This document shows positions 33,404 to 40,128 of a stretch of DNA of 64,000 nucleotides, piece after piece. Where the stretch lies: contig NZ_AJGU01000003.1 in the NCBI RefSeq assembly GCF_000260795.1, positions 124,001 to 188,000 on the forward strand. The letters are read 5' to 3'. Source of the DNA: Treponema sp. JC4 (lineage in GTDB: Bacteria; Spirochaetota; Spirochaetia; Treponematales; Treponemataceae). Under the pieces are notes generated by a model. The model searched no databases. It saw only the letters and a program-made list of their open reading frames with translations, and was not told the DNA's origin. The translations under genes were made by a program, and so were the position numbers. Each line of letters begins with the position of its first letter. Position 1 is the first letter of the stretch.

Positions 33404-34540
33404 ATGGAAGATCAAAGTGAATTGCTTTTAGGAGAAGCGCAATTAAAAGATAAGATTTATGTTATTCGCGGAGTTCAGGTTATGCTAGATTCGGATTTGG
33501 CTGAGATATATGGATATACGACAAAGCGATTAAATGAACAGGTAAAAAATAATATTGAGAAATTTGATGAAGAAGACTTGATGTTTCAATTAACAAATGA
33601 TGAAGTTAAGGAACTTTCAAGGTCAAAATTTTTGACCTTGAACAATGACTTTTTGAGGTCGAAAATTTCGACCTCAAATGTGAAACAGGAAAATATTTTT
33701 TCAAGGTCGAAAAATTCGACCTTGAAAAGTGAAGTAAAAGGAGGGCGTGGAAGTAATATAAAATATGCACCTTACGCTTTCACCGAACAAGGTGTCTACA
33801 TGCTTATGACTGTTCTAAAAGGTGAACTTGCTACAAAGCAAAGTAAAGCTCTTGTCCGCTTGTTTAAGAAGATGAAAGATTATGTAATAGAAAATCAGGA
33901 AGTGCTGAATCACCGAGATTTTTTGCGGCTTTCTCTCCAAACTGCTGAAAATGCGCAAAATATTGTTGAATTCCGGCAGAAACTCACAGAAATAGACGAT
34001 AAGGTTGAAAATGTTGTAAGCAATCTTGGCGACATGGTAAGAAAATCTGAACTTTCACCTATTATGTTAAATCTTGGAAAGCCGGAAATTCCTCCTGGAT
34101 GGTTAATCTTAAACGGGCAGCCGGTAGAAAACGATTTAGCTTATCAGCAGATTTATACGCTGGCAAATAAAAGTATTGCAATTATTGATAATTATATTTC
34201 TCTAAAAACACTTGTTCTTTTTAAGCATGCAAAACAAAACGTTTCAGTTACAATATTTACTGATAACACAAATAATGGGCTTCACAAACTTGAATTCGAT
34301 GATTTTTGTAAGGAATATTCGGGCTTGAAAATCGCCATAAAGAAAGCAAATAATATTTTTCACGACAGATATATCATTTTAGATTATAACACATCTGATG
34401 AGAAAATATATCACTGCGGTTCCTCATCAAAAGACGGTGGAAGAAAAATTACGACTATAACAAAGATAGATGATACATCTCTTTATAAAACGTTGTTGGC
34501 ACAAATACAAAATAATCAGATTTATCAATTTACTTTGTAG
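33404..34540 (+). CDS. ORF6N-domain protein with PLD-like C-terminal domain and internal palindromic repeats
   Basis: About 378 residues. An N-terminal ORF6N DNA-binding domain (YVIRGVQVMLDSDLAEIYG, YAFTEQGVYMLMTVLKG) is known from phage and accessory proteins. A helical linker (about 175-240) follows, then a C-terminal domain (IIDNYISLKTLVLFKHA, FHDRYIILDYN, HCGSSSKDGG) like phospholipase D-type folds but with the HxK motif degenerate. Between residues about 75 and 115 the chain contains three RSK-ST repeats encoded by DNA palindromes. The start at 33404 is chosen for the GAGG ahead of it. Function unknown; possible defence or antirepressor-type regulator. Confidence 0.72.
   Translation: MEDQSELLLGEAQLKDKIYVIRGVQVMLDSDLAEIYGYTTKRLNEQVKNNIEKFDEEDLMFQLTNDEVKELSRSKFLTLNNDFLRSKISTSNVKQENIFSRSKNSTLKSEVKGGRGSNIKYAPYAFTEQGVYMLMTVLKGELATKQSKALVRLFKKMKDYVIENQEVLNHRDFLRLSLQTAENAQNIVEFRQKLTEIDDKVENVVSNLGDMVRKSELSPIMLNLGKPEIPPGWLILNGQPVENDLAYQQIYTLANKSIAIIDNYISLKTLVLFKHAKQNVSVTIFTDNTNNGLHKLEFDDFCKEYSGLKIAIKKANNIFHDRYIILDYNTSDEKIYHCGSSSKDGGRKITTITKIDDTSLYKTLLAQIQNNQIYQFTL
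33618..33736. repeat. Three palindromes inside the ORF6N coding sequence
   Basis: Perfect or near-perfect 22-25-bp palindromes with arms AAGGTC/GACCTT or GAGGTC/GACCTC lie at about 33618-33640, 33655-33677 and 33711-33736. Each encodes a variant of SRSK-x-STLK, so the protein repeat and the DNA palindrome coincide. Confidence 0.8.
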
Positions 34541-34544
34541 CAAG

Positions 34545-35024
34545 CTATAAAAGCGAAGTAGCCTTTAACTCTTCCTTATATTCATCATAAACTAACTTTA
34601 GAAAATCATAGATATTTTGAAGAGCTTTTTTTAGTTCTGTATCGTTAAGTTTTTTTTGTGCTTCTTCCAGATAAGTTTTGGCAATTCTGATATTGGTATT
34701 AATGGTGGCTTCTTTGTATTGATGTAAATTATTATAAATCTCCACAAAATGTGAAAACATTATATAAACCAGATTATAAAATTCTTTTGAATAAGTTTGC
34801 AGGCTTTGATTTGAAAGAACTCTTGCAAAATCTAGAGCAATTGCTTTGTCATAATAATTTAATTCAATTATCAGCAATTCCCGATACTGAAGAAATTCTT
34901 TATTAGAGAGTGAGTTTGTTGAAAATCCAATAGTTCTAACCTTTGTAAAAAGGTGTGCAAAAACTACTGGATTAAACTCTCTTGTTTCTGTAGTAAAATA
35001 TTTTTCAATTTCTGTTTTAGTCAT
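34545..35024 (-). CDS. Hypothetical protein (159 aa), mostly alpha-helical
   Basis: Not recognised. Composition and heptad-like spacing suggest helices throughout; a C-terminal region rich in Lys and Glu (about 115-155) may be a coiled coil. There are no signal peptide or cysteine motifs. It converges on the ORF6N gene with 4 bp between stops and lies in the accessory block flanked by GC-rich repeats. Confidence 0.6.
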   Translation of the reverse strand: MTKTEIEKYFTTETREFNPVVFAHLFTKVRTIGFSTNSLSNKEFLQYRELLIIELNYYDKAIALDFARVLSNQSLQTYSKEFYNLVYIMFSHFVEIYNNLHQYKEATINTNIRIAKTYLEEAQKKLNDTELKKALQNIYDFLKLVYDEYKEELKATSLL

Positions 35025-35046
35025 GTGATATATAAATACTCTAATA

Positions 35047-35151
35047 CGGGCGTTCCGGCACTTCGTGCCGTCGGCTGTTCCGCACTTCGCCTATTCGGCT
35101 CATCCTTCGCTCCGCTCAGGACTGCTCCGCAGGTGCTCCATAGCCTAACGC
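35047..35151 (-). repeat. GC-rich dispersed repeat, copy 2 (inverted)
   Basis: On the minus strand it runs GCGTTAGGC to GGAACGCCC like the copies at 31486 and 36476, with the internal hairpin GGCACGAAGTGCC. It lies between the 159-aa hypothetical gene and the DUF5131 gene. Confidence 0.65.
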
Positions 35152-35221
35152 GGGGTGGAAGCATAGCAACTGGTTGTCCCACTATCGGCTACGAACCTTT
35201 GTTATACGAAAATATTCCTTA

Positions 35222-36172
35222 CTATTTTACCAGTCCTTTTTCTTGTCTCAATTTTATTAGCTCGTCATGAGTGACAAACTTTATATTTTTGCATGAACCG
35301 CAATCTACACAACCGATACATATTTCAAAATTTGTACATTGCAAACATCTTTCGGCATTATAAACTTTTCTCATTAATTCATTTTCAGAAAGAAGATGCC
35401 CATCATAAGGGGAATAAAGTTTATATTCTGGAAGCACAAAGAATTTTGACAACCCTGATTTATAAGCCTGTGTTGCCTGCAAATCTTTCATCTCAAGATT
35501 ATAGGTTTTGCCGTCTTTCACGAAAACAGTTCCCGTTGAATTGAAAATAAAATTTACCTTATATTTTTCGCAATCATCGCTAATCTTTTTTATCCATTCG
35601 TAATGGCACGGTCTTCGACCACCAAAACTTTCACCACCCAAACAGACTGTTTCAATTTGTCCGCTTGAAATTGCTGGTGTTATATCAATCGGACCAATTA
35701 GCGGGGCAAGATTCATTCCTTTGTGTTTTGCAGGGATTTTTTCAAAAATTGGCCAGCGTTCATCAAATGCTCGTTGATTTTCACATGTTATATTCAGCTC
35801 TACATTTTCCCAGCCATCATTCCAATCCGACGGTAGACATTTTTCAATTCGAGGAACTCTTTTTGTCAGAAAATAAAACCTGACATCAGGACGTTGTTTT
35901 ATTATCTGCCACATTTCATTACGCCATTCATCCGCTTCTTCAAGAAAGGTGTCGCTTGTCATATTTACCCGTAGACAATATCCAGAAGGTATTTTAAATT
36001 CATGTTTACGATTTTTTTCTAATGGCTTATTGATGCTTTTTGTGAGGACAATTTCGGATGAACGTTCTGGAACATTTCTGATTCTATCAAGGGCATACAT
36101 ATAGCAATTTTCACAACCTTCGCTATATTTTTTACAACCGTGCCATAAATTCCAGGATTTTAAGTCTGCCAT
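35222..36172 (-). CDS. DUF5131 (phage Gp37/Gp68-like) protein
   Basis: A 316-residue protein of the DUF5131 family. It begins with the diagnostic WNLWHGCKKYSEGCENCYMY (Cys13, Cys20, Cys23), followed by FYFLTKRVPRIEKCLP, the family motif around ITCENQRAFDERWP and LGGESFGGRRPC. The arrangement suggests a radical-SAM-like TIM barrel with an iron-sulfur centre, but no activity is established. The C-terminus adds a Cys-rich segment (CLQC, CIGCVDCGSC), possibly a second metal site. Such genes are usually phage- or island-borne. It is not NifB. Confidence 0.75.
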   Translation of the reverse strand: MADLKSWNLWHGCKKYSEGCENCYMYALDRIRNVPERSSEIVLTKSINKPLEKNRKHEFKIPSGYCLRVNMTSDTFLEEADEWRNEMWQIIKQRPDVRFYFLTKRVPRIEKCLPSDWNDGWENVELNITCENQRAFDERWPIFEKIPAKHKGMNLAPLIGPIDITPAISSGQIETVCLGGESFGGRRPCHYEWIKKISDDCEKYKVNFIFNSTGTVFVKDGKTYNLEMKDLQATQAYKSGLSKFFVLPEYKLYSPYDGHLLSENELMRKVYNAERCLQCTNFEICIGCVDCGSCKNIKFVTHDELIKLRQEKGLVK

Positions 36173-36475
36173 AGTTTTTCCTAAAACAGATTCTATAATT
36201 TATATTTTTCAAAAACAAGCGCCCCAGTGCGGGCGTCCACATAACAAGATTTATGTATATTCTTCATAAAAATCTTATACTGAGAAAAATTGGCGGTATA
36301 AGATATCAAAGAAAATTCACGATATTAAAATTATATAACGACTTATACGAAAAATACATATTCTTATGATGATACTTGTAAGCTGGAAACTTGCCCGCCT
36401 GCAATCTTAAAAAATGAAAGAAGAATTAAAAATGTGCTTTTGCCTGCAAAACTTGCGGCATCTTCGATTATCGGC
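36173..36475. other. Intergenic region without a recognisable gene
   Basis: This AT-rich 300-bp stretch holds the probable promoter of the DUF5131 gene near its right-hand neighbour-free side (AGGA before the ATG, TATAAA/TATAGA upstream). It also holds two near-identical short stretches around AAACTTGC and CCTGCAA at 36380-36460. It has no open frame with coding character. Confidence 0.4.
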
Positions 36476-36585
36476 ACGTTAGGGATTGGAGGGGCGGCGA
36501 AGCCGTTGCGGAACGTAGTGGAGCAATGAAGCGAAAGCGGAACCCCGGAAAGCCCGACCCGTCGCGAAGCGACGGGGAACGCCCT
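36476..36585 (+). repeat. GC-rich dispersed repeat, copy 3
   Basis: Begins ACGTTAGGGAT and ends GGGGAACGCCC, with the palindrome CCCGTCGCGAAGCGACGGG. It ends 3 bp before the stop of the nifK-like gene. Its closest relative in the window is copy 1, which occupies the same kind of site directly behind another minus-strand gene. Confidence 0.7.
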
Positions 36586-36588
36586 GGA

Positions 36589-37893
36589 CTACAGATTATC
36601 GTAGAGGTCTTCGGTGAAGGTGAGGCTGCCGCGGTAGCCGGCGTAGGTGCGGTTGAAGACTAAGCGGTCGTTGAGGGGGAAGGTGGCGTTGAGGAACTGG
36701 ATCTGCTTTTCGAGGCCGATTTCCTTTTCGTTGGTGCTTCCTACCAGAAGGCTGATGTCTTCGGGCTCGTTGAGGATGGCCTGGTTGATTTCCCACTGGT
36801 CGCTGGCGAAGACGATTTTTGGTGCTGCGGCGTACTCAAGCTGGCTGATGTTCTGGATGATGCGCTCTTTGTCTTCGGGGCGGTAGATTGTTTCTGTGAT
36901 TACTACGAGAACCGGGCTGAAGGAGTAATCGTTGGCAAGATAGCGGGTAAGGCCGATTGCGCTTGAAGCGTCCCCTGCCACCGCAAATCTTTTCCAGCTG
37001 AGCTGGCCGATGGACTGGGCAAGGTAGGAGTAAACGTAATCTTCTTCCTCGGCGATGACTTTGTCTACCAAAGTGGTGTCGAGTTTGAGGGCGGCGGCTA
37101 CTTCGCGGACGAAGCGGCTTGTGTCTGTGGCGCCGACCGGCACGAATGGGAAGCGCAGGCTTGGAACGCCGAACTTCTTTTCAAACTTCTTTGCCGGGCC
37201 GTTGAAAAGCCATGGATTTATGATGATGTTGAGGTCTGCTTCGGAGCAGTGTTCTACAACGTCGATTCCCTGGTGCTTTGTAAAGAAGGTGTTGACCTCG
37301 ATTCCGAGTTTGGAAAGGATGCGGTCGATTTCTTCCAGAGTGCCGCTCCAGTATGGGTCGTGATATGGCACGATTCCGAAAATGTTTACGAGGGGGCGGG
37401 CGCGTTTTGCTTTTACGTTCTCTCTTGGCGGCTGAATCACCTTGTCCAAAAATGTGTTCCAGACTGTTTCGTAGCCAAGAAGGCTGTCGCCTGCAAAGCC
37501 CGGTGTGTCGATTGCATATACTTTGTGGCCCTGTTCTGTGAACTCTTCTGTTACGCTCTGGATATCGTCTCCGATAATTCCCGCTGTACAGCCTGTGAGG
37601 ACAAAATAGGCGTCTGCGTTGATTACTTCTATTGCGCCCTGAATTGTGGTGCGCAGTTTATTCACTCCGCCGAATACAACTTCTTTTTCAAGCATGTTGC
37701 TGGAAGGGAGCGAAACTCCGCTTACAAAGTAGGCGTGTTTGTGGCCGCTGTTTCCCTGTTCGGCGGCGGTTGTCTGCATACAGCAGCCGGGACCTGAATG
37801 AAGGATAGGGCAGACGTGATTGATTGCTGCCAGAACTGAATTTATGCCGGCGAGCACACAGCCGCCGCGTGGATTTTCTGTTACAAAAGACAT
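36589..37893 (-). CDS. Nitrogenase component 1-like beta subunit (NifK-like)
   Basis: 434 residues, shorter than NifK (about 520). The three P-cluster ligand cysteines are conserved: Cys12 (RGGCVLAG), Cys37 or Cys38 (HSGPGCCMQ) and Cys102 (TGCTAGIIGDD), spaced like Cys70, Cys95 and Cys153 of A. vinelandii NifK. With the upstream NifD-like protein it should form an alpha2beta2 enzyme receiving electrons from a NifH-like Fe protein, which is not encoded in this window. It starts 3 bp after the nifD-like stop with GGAG in the overlap region. Group IV nitrogenase-like enzymes such as methylthio-alkane reductase are the closest known functional analogues. Confidence 0.85.
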   Translation of the reverse strand: MSFVTENPRGGCVLAGINSVLAAINHVCPILHSGPGCCMQTTAAEQGNSGHKHAYFVSGVSLPSSNMLEKEVVFGGVNKLRTTIQGAIEVINADAYFVLTGCTAGIIGDDIQSVTEEFTEQGHKVYAIDTPGFAGDSLLGYETVWNTFLDKVIQPPRENVKAKRARPLVNIFGIVPYHDPYWSGTLEEIDRILSKLGIEVNTFFTKHQGIDVVEHCSEADLNIIINPWLFNGPAKKFEKKFGVPSLRFPFVPVGATDTSRFVREVAAALKLDTTLVDKVIAEEEDYVYSYLAQSIGQLSWKRFAVAGDASSAIGLTRYLANDYSFSPVLVVITETIYRPEDKERIIQNISQLEYAAAPKIVFASDQWEINQAILNEPEDISLLVGSTNEKEIGLEKQIQFLNATFPLNDRLVFNRTYAGYRGSLTFTEDLYDNL

Positions 37894-37896
37894 TTT

Positions 37897-39342
37897 TTAC
37901 ACTCCAACAATAAATTTAAAAGGGTCCTGCTCATACCAGCTCTCGCGGTAAGGCAGCTTTACGTGTTCAGCCAGTTTTTTGTTGAAGCCCGGATTGCTCA
38001 GCTGGTCAGCAATCTTATTTCCCAGATACAAAAGTCCGTCGTAACCCATTGTCGGGCGTTTTCCGTCCAGAACGTGGGTTGTCGGGATTCCAAGCTTTGC
38101 GGCCCAGTCAGGAACGCCGATAAAGGCATCCGGTTTGAGCTTCTTTACAAGATTTACCTGCTCAAAAGGCTGCATGTTGGCAATATCAACCACAAAATCC
38201 TTGTGAATGCCGTTGAGGTATTCAATATCAACCTGAGCGTCGTCATCGTAAGTTGGAGTTTCCAGACCAACAAGCTTCATTCCAAAATCGTCGATGAGTG
38301 CGGCAGCGGCAAAAGAACGTCCTGTTCCACCACAGATGAAAACCCGCTTTCCTTCCAGACGGGCACGGATTTTTGCAACAAGCGGTTCAATTCGCTTGTG
38401 TTCACGCTCGATGATTTCTTCAACCTCGGCTTCCTTACCAAGTACCTTGGCAATTCCGCGGTACCATTTGTCGGTGTTACGGATTCCAATCGGCATAACC
38501 GTGTGCGAATATGGAATGCCATAATCCTCTTCCAGAGTCTTCATGAACTCGTCGGCAAAAACCTTACAGATGGAAGTCGAAGCTACCGCCTGCGGAATGC
38601 GCTTAATTTTTTCAAGCGAGCTGTAAAAAGGAATGTAGTTTACCTCAGCGCCAATCAAAGAAAGCATACGCTCCATTTCCTTCTGGTCGGCAAAGCTGAC
38701 GGTGGTAGGCGCAAAAAGATTTACAAGATTCGGCACTGTCGGCAGCTTCTGCTTCTTCAAAATGTACTTATTAATAGAAAGAAACGCAGCATCAAAACCG
38801 CTGGCACAAACCTTACTCTTAAAACCTTCGCAGTGAATCGGAATAAAAGTCGTGTTAGGATACTCAGCGCCCAAATCACTGGCAATCGAATCGATGTCGT
38901 CGCCGATAATTCCAGACGCACAGGAAGCGTAAATAAAAATCAGCTTAGGATTATAGCGGGCTATAGCCTTCTGAGCCGCCTCACGCAATTTCTGCTCCCC
39001 ACCAAAAACAACGCTCTTCTGGTCAAGGTTAGTCACAATAATGCGAGGGTTCTTAATCAGCTTGATTCCCCGGTGTGCCTGACCAACGCGGTACATATCA
39101 ACGGCCATAATCGTACAGCCAAGGCAGCCCTGAGGCGAATGCGAAATAAAAACTGAATCTTCAAGGCTCATCAGACAAGCCATACTGTTAATCTGCTGGC
39201 ACTGCAGGCCCTGGGCAAAAGATCTGTCCGCCCTCTTAAGGCACTTGCCCGCAAATTTTTCTGCCGCCTGAAGACTGCTTCCGCCAAAATCGTTCACGCG
39301 CCCTTCTTTGCTTTCCCGAACTCCACTGTACTGTACTGCCAT
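37897..39342 (-). CDS. Nitrogenase component 1-like alpha subunit (NifD-like), probably not N2-fixing
   Basis: 481 residues. P-cluster cysteines are Cys48, Cys73 (ISHSPQGC) and Cys141 (SCASGIIGDDIDSI). Both FeMo-cofactor ligands of NifD have equivalents: Cys259 (counted from YGIPY, Cys275 in A. vinelandii) and His423 (nine residues before GYDG, His442). In contrast the N2-reduction residues Gln191 and His195 align with Cys179 and Phe183, and Val70 with Cys56. So it likely carries a complex metal cluster but has a different substrate. It follows the NifX-like gene and precedes the NifK-like gene. Paired Rrf2-type boxes head the operon, pointing to an organosulfur substrate (inference). Confidence 0.87.
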   Translation of the reverse strand: MAVQYSGVRESKEGRVNDFGGSSLQAAEKFAGKCLKRADRSFAQGLQCQQINSMACLMSLEDSVFISHSPQGCLGCTIMAVDMYRVGQAHRGIKLIKNPRIIVTNLDQKSVVFGGEQKLREAAQKAIARYNPKLIFIYASCASGIIGDDIDSIASDLGAEYPNTTFIPIHCEGFKSKVCASGFDAAFLSINKYILKKQKLPTVPNLVNLFAPTTVSFADQKEMERMLSLIGAEVNYIPFYSSLEKIKRIPQAVASTSICKVFADEFMKTLEEDYGIPYSHTVMPIGIRNTDKWYRGIAKVLGKEAEVEEIIEREHKRIEPLVAKIRARLEGKRVFICGGTGRSFAAAALIDDFGMKLVGLETPTYDDDAQVDIEYLNGIHKDFVVDIANMQPFEQVNLVKKLKPDAFIGVPDWAAKLGIPTTHVLDGKRPTMGYDGLLYLGNKIADQLSNPGFNKKLAEHVKLPYRESWYEQDPFKFIVGV

Positions 39343-39345
39343 TTT

Positions 39346-39474
39346 TTGCTCCTACCGATAATCGAAAATCCGTTAAAAATCGAGCTGCGACAGCGGGTCG
39401 ATTTAGGATTATCGATAAAATGGTTCGTCGCGAGACTAGCGAGCGACGCTCGCATTTATTTGCTCACGTACCAT
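39346..39474. repeat. Intercistronic inverted repeats between nifX-like and nifD-like genes
   Basis: The 130-bp gap contains AATGGT (39418-39423) with ACCATT (39470-39475) as outer arms, an inner GCGAGC-GAC-GCTCGC hairpin (39439-39453), and GATAATC/GATTATC repeats nearer nifD. It could be a small inserted element or an mRNA-processing structure that sets different levels for the two parts of the operon. Confidence 0.45.
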
Positions 39475-39912
39475 TTATTTCTTAAACCTAATATGGTTAT
39501 CTACGCTGTAAAAATACTTCGTAATTTTTTCCAATGCTTCCTGCACAGGGCATTCTACATCAAAGCTTGCGATTGCCTTTTTTTCAAGCGCCTTTGTAAC
39601 GTTAAAGCCGATTCTAGCCGCAACGACTGCACGCACATCACAAATGCCTTCTACCTTTGCAGAAGCTGCTCCGTTACCGCAGCCGCCGCCAGATCCGTTA
39701 TTATTTCCGCATCCACCGGTCTGGCAATCTTTGCGGCCTTGACCGCAGCTTTCACTGACGCTTTCGCCAGAGGAGTCAGATGTCTTTCGTTTTTCTAAAA
39801 GCGAAAAGCTTCCATCGTCCAGAACTTCATAAATATCTAAGCTTTCTGCTGCGCCAAAATGCAAATCTACATTTGCACCGTCACTAGAAGCTACCGCAAT
39901 TTTGTAAGCCAT
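39475..39912 (-). CDS. NifX/NafY-type cofactor-binding domain protein with Cys-rich insert
   Basis: 145 residues of the dinitrogenase iron-molybdenum cofactor family (PF02579-like): IAVASSDGANVDLHFGAAESLDIYEV (split IAVASSDGANVDLHFG and AESLDIYEV) and RAVVAARIGFNVTKAL. Between residues about 55 and 82 a Gly/Asn-rich insert holds four cysteines (SCGQGRKDCQTGGC, GGGCG). The family binds or carries nitrogenase cofactor precursors, so the protein may be a cofactor shuttle for the downstream D/K-like pair. It is the first gene of the operon, with AGGAGG before its ATG and two Rrf2-type boxes 45 and 82 bp upstream. Confidence 0.85.
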   Translation of the reverse strand: MAYKIAVASSDGANVDLHFGAAESLDIYEVLDDGSFSLLEKRKTSDSSGESVSESCGQGRKDCQTGGCGNNNGSGGGCGNGAASAKVEGICDVRAVVAARIGFNVTKALEKKAIASFDVECPVQEALEKITKYFYSVDNHIRFKK

Positions 39913-39956
39913 GACGCCTCCTTAAGTAAAGCCTTAAGCCTTTTTTTTATTTATAT

Positions 39957-40018
39957 ACTAGCCTAGTCGTTTAATAGGTGAATAATACTTGTAATTACCT
40001 ACTATGTCAATAGGAAAT
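39957..40018. promoter_or_regulatory. Pair of putative Rrf2/CymR-type operators before the nifX-nifD-nifK-like operon
   Basis: Box 1 (39957-39981) is AGCCTA-N9-TAGGTG. Box 2 (39994-40018) is TACCTA-N9-TAGGAA with central CTATGTCAA. Centres are 37 bp apart. This places the nitrogenase-like genes under the same control as the cysteine and methionine uptake genes. Confidence 0.72.
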
Positions 40019-40061
40019 ATAGGAAATGTCTGGGGAGATTATATTAATCTTACATCAAAGG

Positions 40062-40095
40062 AAAAATCGTGGACTTCTGCGACGAAGATTTTTTT
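40062..40095 (-). terminator. Likely terminator of the FIST-GGDEF gene
   Basis: On the minus strand AAAAATC..CGT pairs with ACGATTTTT around a loop of about 12 nt. The 3' arm ends in a U run. It lies 34 bp after the gene's stop. Confidence 0.45.
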
Positions 40096-40128
40096 GTAGT
40101 CTGGGTGAAGAAGATAAAGTTCTAAAAC

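Noticed and set aside
35222-36172. DUF5131 protein as the missing NifB
   Set aside because: Its cysteine pattern (CX6CX2C) and motifs are those of the phage-type DUF5131 family, and it sits in an accessory block without sulfur operators.
31486-36585. GC-rich repeats as integron attC sites
   Set aside because: GTTAGG- and AACGCC-like ends suggested this, but attC sites need RYYYAAC at the left and GTTRRRY at the right; here the order is reversed and no integrase gene is in view.
37963-39156. 397-codon open frame antisense to the nifD-like gene
   Set aside because: It mirrors the codon pattern of the real gene on the other strand, and the sense gene has full family motifs and a ribosome binding site.
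36589-39912. Interpretation as a true nitrogen-fixing nitrogenase
   Set aside because: The residues matching Gln191 and His195 of NifD are replaced, no nifH, nifB, nifE/N pair or nitrogen regulators are adjacent, and the operators match those of sulfur uptake genes.
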